DNA from: Nocardioides sp. SYSU D00038
GTDB lineage: Bacteria > Actinomycetota > Actinomycetes > Propionibacteriales > Nocardioidaceae
DNA: 64,000 nt
Direction of reading: 5' to 3'
NCBI RefSeq assembly: GCF_016924665.1
Contig: NZ_JAFFJT010000010.1
Span: 62,001 to 126,000, forward strand
Below, piece after piece: positions 61,779 through 64,000 of the stretch; positions within the stretch are counted from its first letter, which is position 1, and each line of letters begins with the position of its first letter. The position numbers and the translations under genes were made by a program. The notes under the pieces are model-generated. The model had not been told where the DNA came from. It worked only from the letters and a program-made list of their open reading frames with translations, and did no database searches.

Positions 61779-63536
61779 ATGCACACCACCACACCGAGAC
61801 GCGTCGGGCGTCTCGCTGCCAGCGCAGTCGTCGGGGCCCTCGCCACGGCGGGGCTCGCGTCGGTCGCACCCGCAGCACAGGCAGCCGACGAGATCGTCGT
61901 CTGGTCGCACACCATCGACCTGTCCGAGACCCGCGCGACGGGCCACAACGACTTCTCGCCCAACGGCGGTGTGCGGGTCTGGACCGAGGGCAGCACCTCC
62001 ACCGACAAGGCCGCGGGCTACTTCGACGTCGACCAGCCGCTCGCCGACGTCGGCGAGCCGAGCATGTCGTGGGTGTCGACGGGTCCGGTCGCCGCCGGGC
62101 AGCTCAAGCCCTCGGTGCAGCTCAAGACCGACTTCGACGGCGACGGCAACATCGACGGCATCCTGGTCGGTGAGCCCACCTACGCCAACGGGGCGCCGCT
62201 CTACGGCAACGACTGGTGGCTGAGCAACGGCTCGGAGCAGTTCGTCAAGGACGCCGCCCCCTCGCACAGCGGCGGGTCGGGCTCGGAGAACCACGGCACC
62301 CTCGCCCAGTGGCGCACCGCGTTCCCGGATGCCTCCGTCGTCCAGGGTGGCTGGTCGCTGGGCTCCGGCGTCAAGGGTGACGGCACCATCGAGGCGATCA
62401 TCATCGGCGGTGACCCGTACATCCCGTTCCCGTCCCCCGAGGGCAGCACGGTCGTCAAGTACGAGAGCGACGTCGACCTCTCCGAGACCAGGGCGAAGGG
62501 CAGCAACGAGTTCCGGGCCCTGGGCGGCGTGCGCGTCACGACCCAGGCCAGCGACTGCCAGGACCCCAAGCCCGGTGGTGGCACGTGGTGCGCCAACAAG
62601 GCGGCCGGCTACTTCGCGGTCGACGTCCCGCTCGCCGAGGCCGGCGAGCCCTCGATGGACTACGTCCACTACAGCGGCGCCCGGCCCAGCGTGCAGCTGG
62701 TGACCGACTTCGACGGCGACGGTGACGCCGACGGCATCCTGGTCGGCGAGACCATCTACGGTCGCGACTGGTGGGTGCCCGGGAGCGCCCAGCAGTTCGT
62801 CAAGGACGGCGCGCCGTCGCACGCCGGCGGTTCGGGCTCCGAGAACCACGGGCTGCTGTCGGAGTGGCGCGCGGCGTTCCCCGACGCCCGGGTGCTGCAG
62901 GCCGGCTGGTCCCTCGGCTCGGGCGTCGAGGGTGACGGCGTCGTCCGCTCCATCACGGTCGGCCTCACCACCTTCACCTTCTCCGGGGCCAACCGCGCCC
63001 CCGTGGCGGCCGACGTCACCGGCGCCACCGTCGCCGGTGGCACCACCGCCGTGACCCTGTCGGGCACCGACGCCGACGGCGACGCGCTCACCTTCGCCAC
63101 GTCCGAGCCGGGTGCGAGCGTCGCCGGCAGCACCCTCACCTACCAGGCGCCGGCGAACTTCGTCGGCACCAAGGTGATCGCCTACACCGTCAGCGACGGC
63201 ACGACCACCGACGGCGGCACCGCAACGGTCACGGTCGCCAAGGCGGCCTCGACGACCACGCTGGCGATCAAGCCGGTCACGATCACCACCAGGACCAGGA
63301 ACCCGCGGGCGCAGGTGGGGGTCACCTCGACCGGTGCCGTCGCGGGCGCCACGGTGGTGCTGCGTGACGGCACCAAGAAGGTCGGCCAGGGCGTCGTCGG
63401 CGCCAACGGCAAGGTCAAGATCACCTTCGCCGGGTTCCTCAAGAAGGGCCGGCACACCTTCCGGGCGCGGTTCCAGGGCTCGGCCTACGCCACCGCCTCG
63501 ACCGCGACCGTGGTCGTCCGGGTCAAGAAGGCCTGA
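61779..63536 (+). CDS. Secreted protein with duplicated Asp-rich domain and C-terminal Ig-like modules
   Basis: 585-aa exported protein. The signal peptide (about 1-36) ends AAQAADE. Two tandem copies of a domain of about 180 aa follow (about 40-210 and 228-400). Each has [14 protein letters not shown]-type and GEPSM segments, then [16 protein letters not shown] / [16 protein letters not shown] (DxDxDG calcium-type loops), [20 protein letters not shown] / [12 protein letters not shown] and [13 protein letters not shown] cadherin/Big-like module (about 405-490) and a final beta domain with [18 protein letters not shown] close it. I do not know a named family for the repeated domain. The ATG at 61779 precedes a normal signal peptide. 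Confidence 0.75.
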   Translation: MHTTTPRRVGRLAASAVVGALATAGLASVAPAAQAADEIVVWSHTIDLSETRATGHNDFSPNGGVRVWTEGSTSTDKAAGYFDVDQPLADVGEPSMSWVSTGPVAAGQLKPSVQLKTDFDGDGNIDGILVGEPTYANGAPLYGNDWWLSNGSEQFVKDAAPSHSGGSGSENHGTLAQWRTAFPDASVVQGGWSLGSGVKGDGTIEAIIIGGDPYIPFPSPEGSTVVKYESDVDLSETRAKGSNEFRALGGVRVTTQASDCQDPKPGGGTWCANKAAGYFAVDVPLAEAGEPSMDYVHYSGARPSVQLVTDFDGDGDADGILVGETIYGRDWWVPGSAQQFVKDGAPSHAGGSGSENHGLLSEWRAAFPDARVLQAGWSLGSGVEGDGVVRSITVGLTTFTFSGANRAPVAADVTGATVAGGTTAVTLSGTDADGDALTFATSEPGASVAGSTLTYQAPANFVGTKVIAYTVSDGTTTDGGTATVTVAKAASTTTLAIKPVTITTRTRNPRAQVGVTSTGAVAGATVVLRDGTKKVGQGVVGANGKVKITFAGFLKKGRHTFRARFQGSAYATASTATVVVRVKKA

Positions 63537-63570
63537 CCCAGCAAGACCAGCCGGACCAGCACCACCCGAG

Positions 63571-63600
63571 CCGGGGCCCCGTCGCACGACGGGGCCCCGG
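63571..63600. terminator. Strong hairpin terminator before purD
   Basis: CCGGGGCCCCGTCG (63571-63584) is perfectly complementary to CGACGGGGCCCCGG (63587-63600), giving a very stable stem with a minimal loop. It follows the secreted-protein gene by 34 bp and separates it from purD. Confidence 0.8.
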
Positions 63601-63642
63601 TCCTCGTCCCCGCCCCGGACCCAGCCGATAGGCTCGCCCACC

Positions 63643-64000
63643 GTGACGAACAGCCCCCTGACCGTGCTGGTCATCGGCACCGGAGGCCGGGAGCACGCCC
63701 TCGCCCGGGCGCTCTCCCGCGACCCAGGGGTGGCCGCCGTCCACGCCGCCCCCGGCAACCCCGGCATCGCAGCCGTGGCCACGCTCCACGACGTCGACCC
63801 GCTCGACGGCGCGGCGGTCGCCGGGCTCGCCGAGTCGGTCGGCGCCGACCTGGTCGTGGTGGGCCCCGAGGCGCCGCTGGTGGCCGGGGTCGCCGACGCC
63901 GTGGCAGCGCGCGGCATCGCGGTCTTCGGCCCGTCGCGCGAGGCGGCCCGGCTCGAGGGCTCGAAGGCGTTCGCCAAGGAGGTGATGGCCGCCGCCGGGG
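63643..64000 (+). CDS. purD: Phosphoribosylamine-glycine ligase, 5' part
   Basis: The first 119 codons of GAR synthetase, the second step of purine synthesis, run off the window end. The N-terminus [20 protein letters not shown] is the ATP-grasp-type GARS start, followed by [12 protein letters not shown] and [16 protein letters not shown], then [22 protein letters not shown] 63643 follows TAGGCT (63629-63634) by 8 nt, so the start is probably leaderless. The strong hairpin at 63571-63600 isolates it from the gene before. Confidence 0.93.
   Translation, partial: MTNSPLTVLVIGTGGREHALARALSRDPGVAAVHAAPGNPGIAAVATLHDVDPLDGAAVAGLAESVGADLVVVGPEAPLVAGVADAVAARGIAVFGPSREAARLEGSKAFAKEVMAAAG

Overview
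The window is about 73% G+C chromosomal DNA from an actinobacterium. The best fit is Nocardioides or a close relative in the Nocardioidaceae. The reasons are the F420/deazaflavin-dependent enzymes, two DUF222-HNH (13E12/REP13E12-type) genes, HspR with HAIR operators, a class I lysyl-tRNA synthetase, a class II aldolase, and many genes that look leaderless, with a TANNNT hexamer 6-8 nt before an ATG/GTG start. This placement is inferred from gene content, not from a search. I see no rRNA, tRNA, CRISPR array or prophage.

Layout. 0-5 kb: a DUF1992 protein and a nitroreductase (minus), then a translationally coupled histidine-degradation operon (M20 amidohydrolase, hutF, hutI). 5-8.8 kb: a small ORF, a large LuxR-type ATPase regulator and a methyltransferase. 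8.8-11.1 kb: a dense repeat field leading into the first DUF222-HNH gene. 11.2-16.8 kb: a TauE-like permease, a cytochrome P450, AraC, GNAT, and an SDR divergent from an Rrf2 regulator. 16.8-22.9 kb: a seven-gene divergent cluster (DapB-like, sulfotransferase, SDR, DUF1214-like and LLM oxidoreductase on minus; SnoaL-like and deazaflavin nitroreductase on plus) around a site that fits the KstR consensus. 23-30.9 kb: membrane and secreted proteins, an EamA/MarR pair, an aldo/keto reductase, CapA, an M28 peptidase, an ECF sigma factor with its partner, Nudix and GrpB. 30.9-37.6 kb: dnaK-grpE-dnaJ-hspR, followed by a DUF445/Abi-alpha-like pair. 38.5-44.2 kb: LysE, clpB with a second HAIR, a membrane protein and an aminotransferase. 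44.2-55.1 kb: a truncated methyltransferase, pyrE, two convergent DedA proteins, an rRNA/tRNA methyltransferase, two secreted paralogues, fba, DUF3151, a LysR/YeiH pair and class I lysS. 55.3-59.2 kb: a LuxR-like regulator, then a second repeat field carrying an IS481 insertion and the second DUF222-HNH gene. 59.2-64 kb: a lipid kinase, purA, a secreted protein with a duplicated domain, and the start of purD.

How things work together. HspR, encoded at the end of the dnaK operon, probably represses both dnaK and clpB through the two HAIR palindromes. HutI and HutF, with the M20 enzyme as the likely last step, would take imidazolonepropionate to glutamate; hutH and hutU are not in the window. 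The 16.8-22.9 kb cluster resembles a mycobacterial steroid/lipid-catabolism segment.

The most unusual feature is a composite module present twice, about 48 kb apart. Each copy holds a roughly 127-nt double-hairpin element, arms of a palindromic gene-end repeat, a short AT-rich block, a 47-bp box containing a perfect actinobacterial DnaA-box sequence, and then a DUF222-HNH gene. The second copy was split by an IS481 element whose 6-bp target duplication is still intact. The same palindromic repeats sit at many gene ends across the window and supply stop codons for at least three genes.
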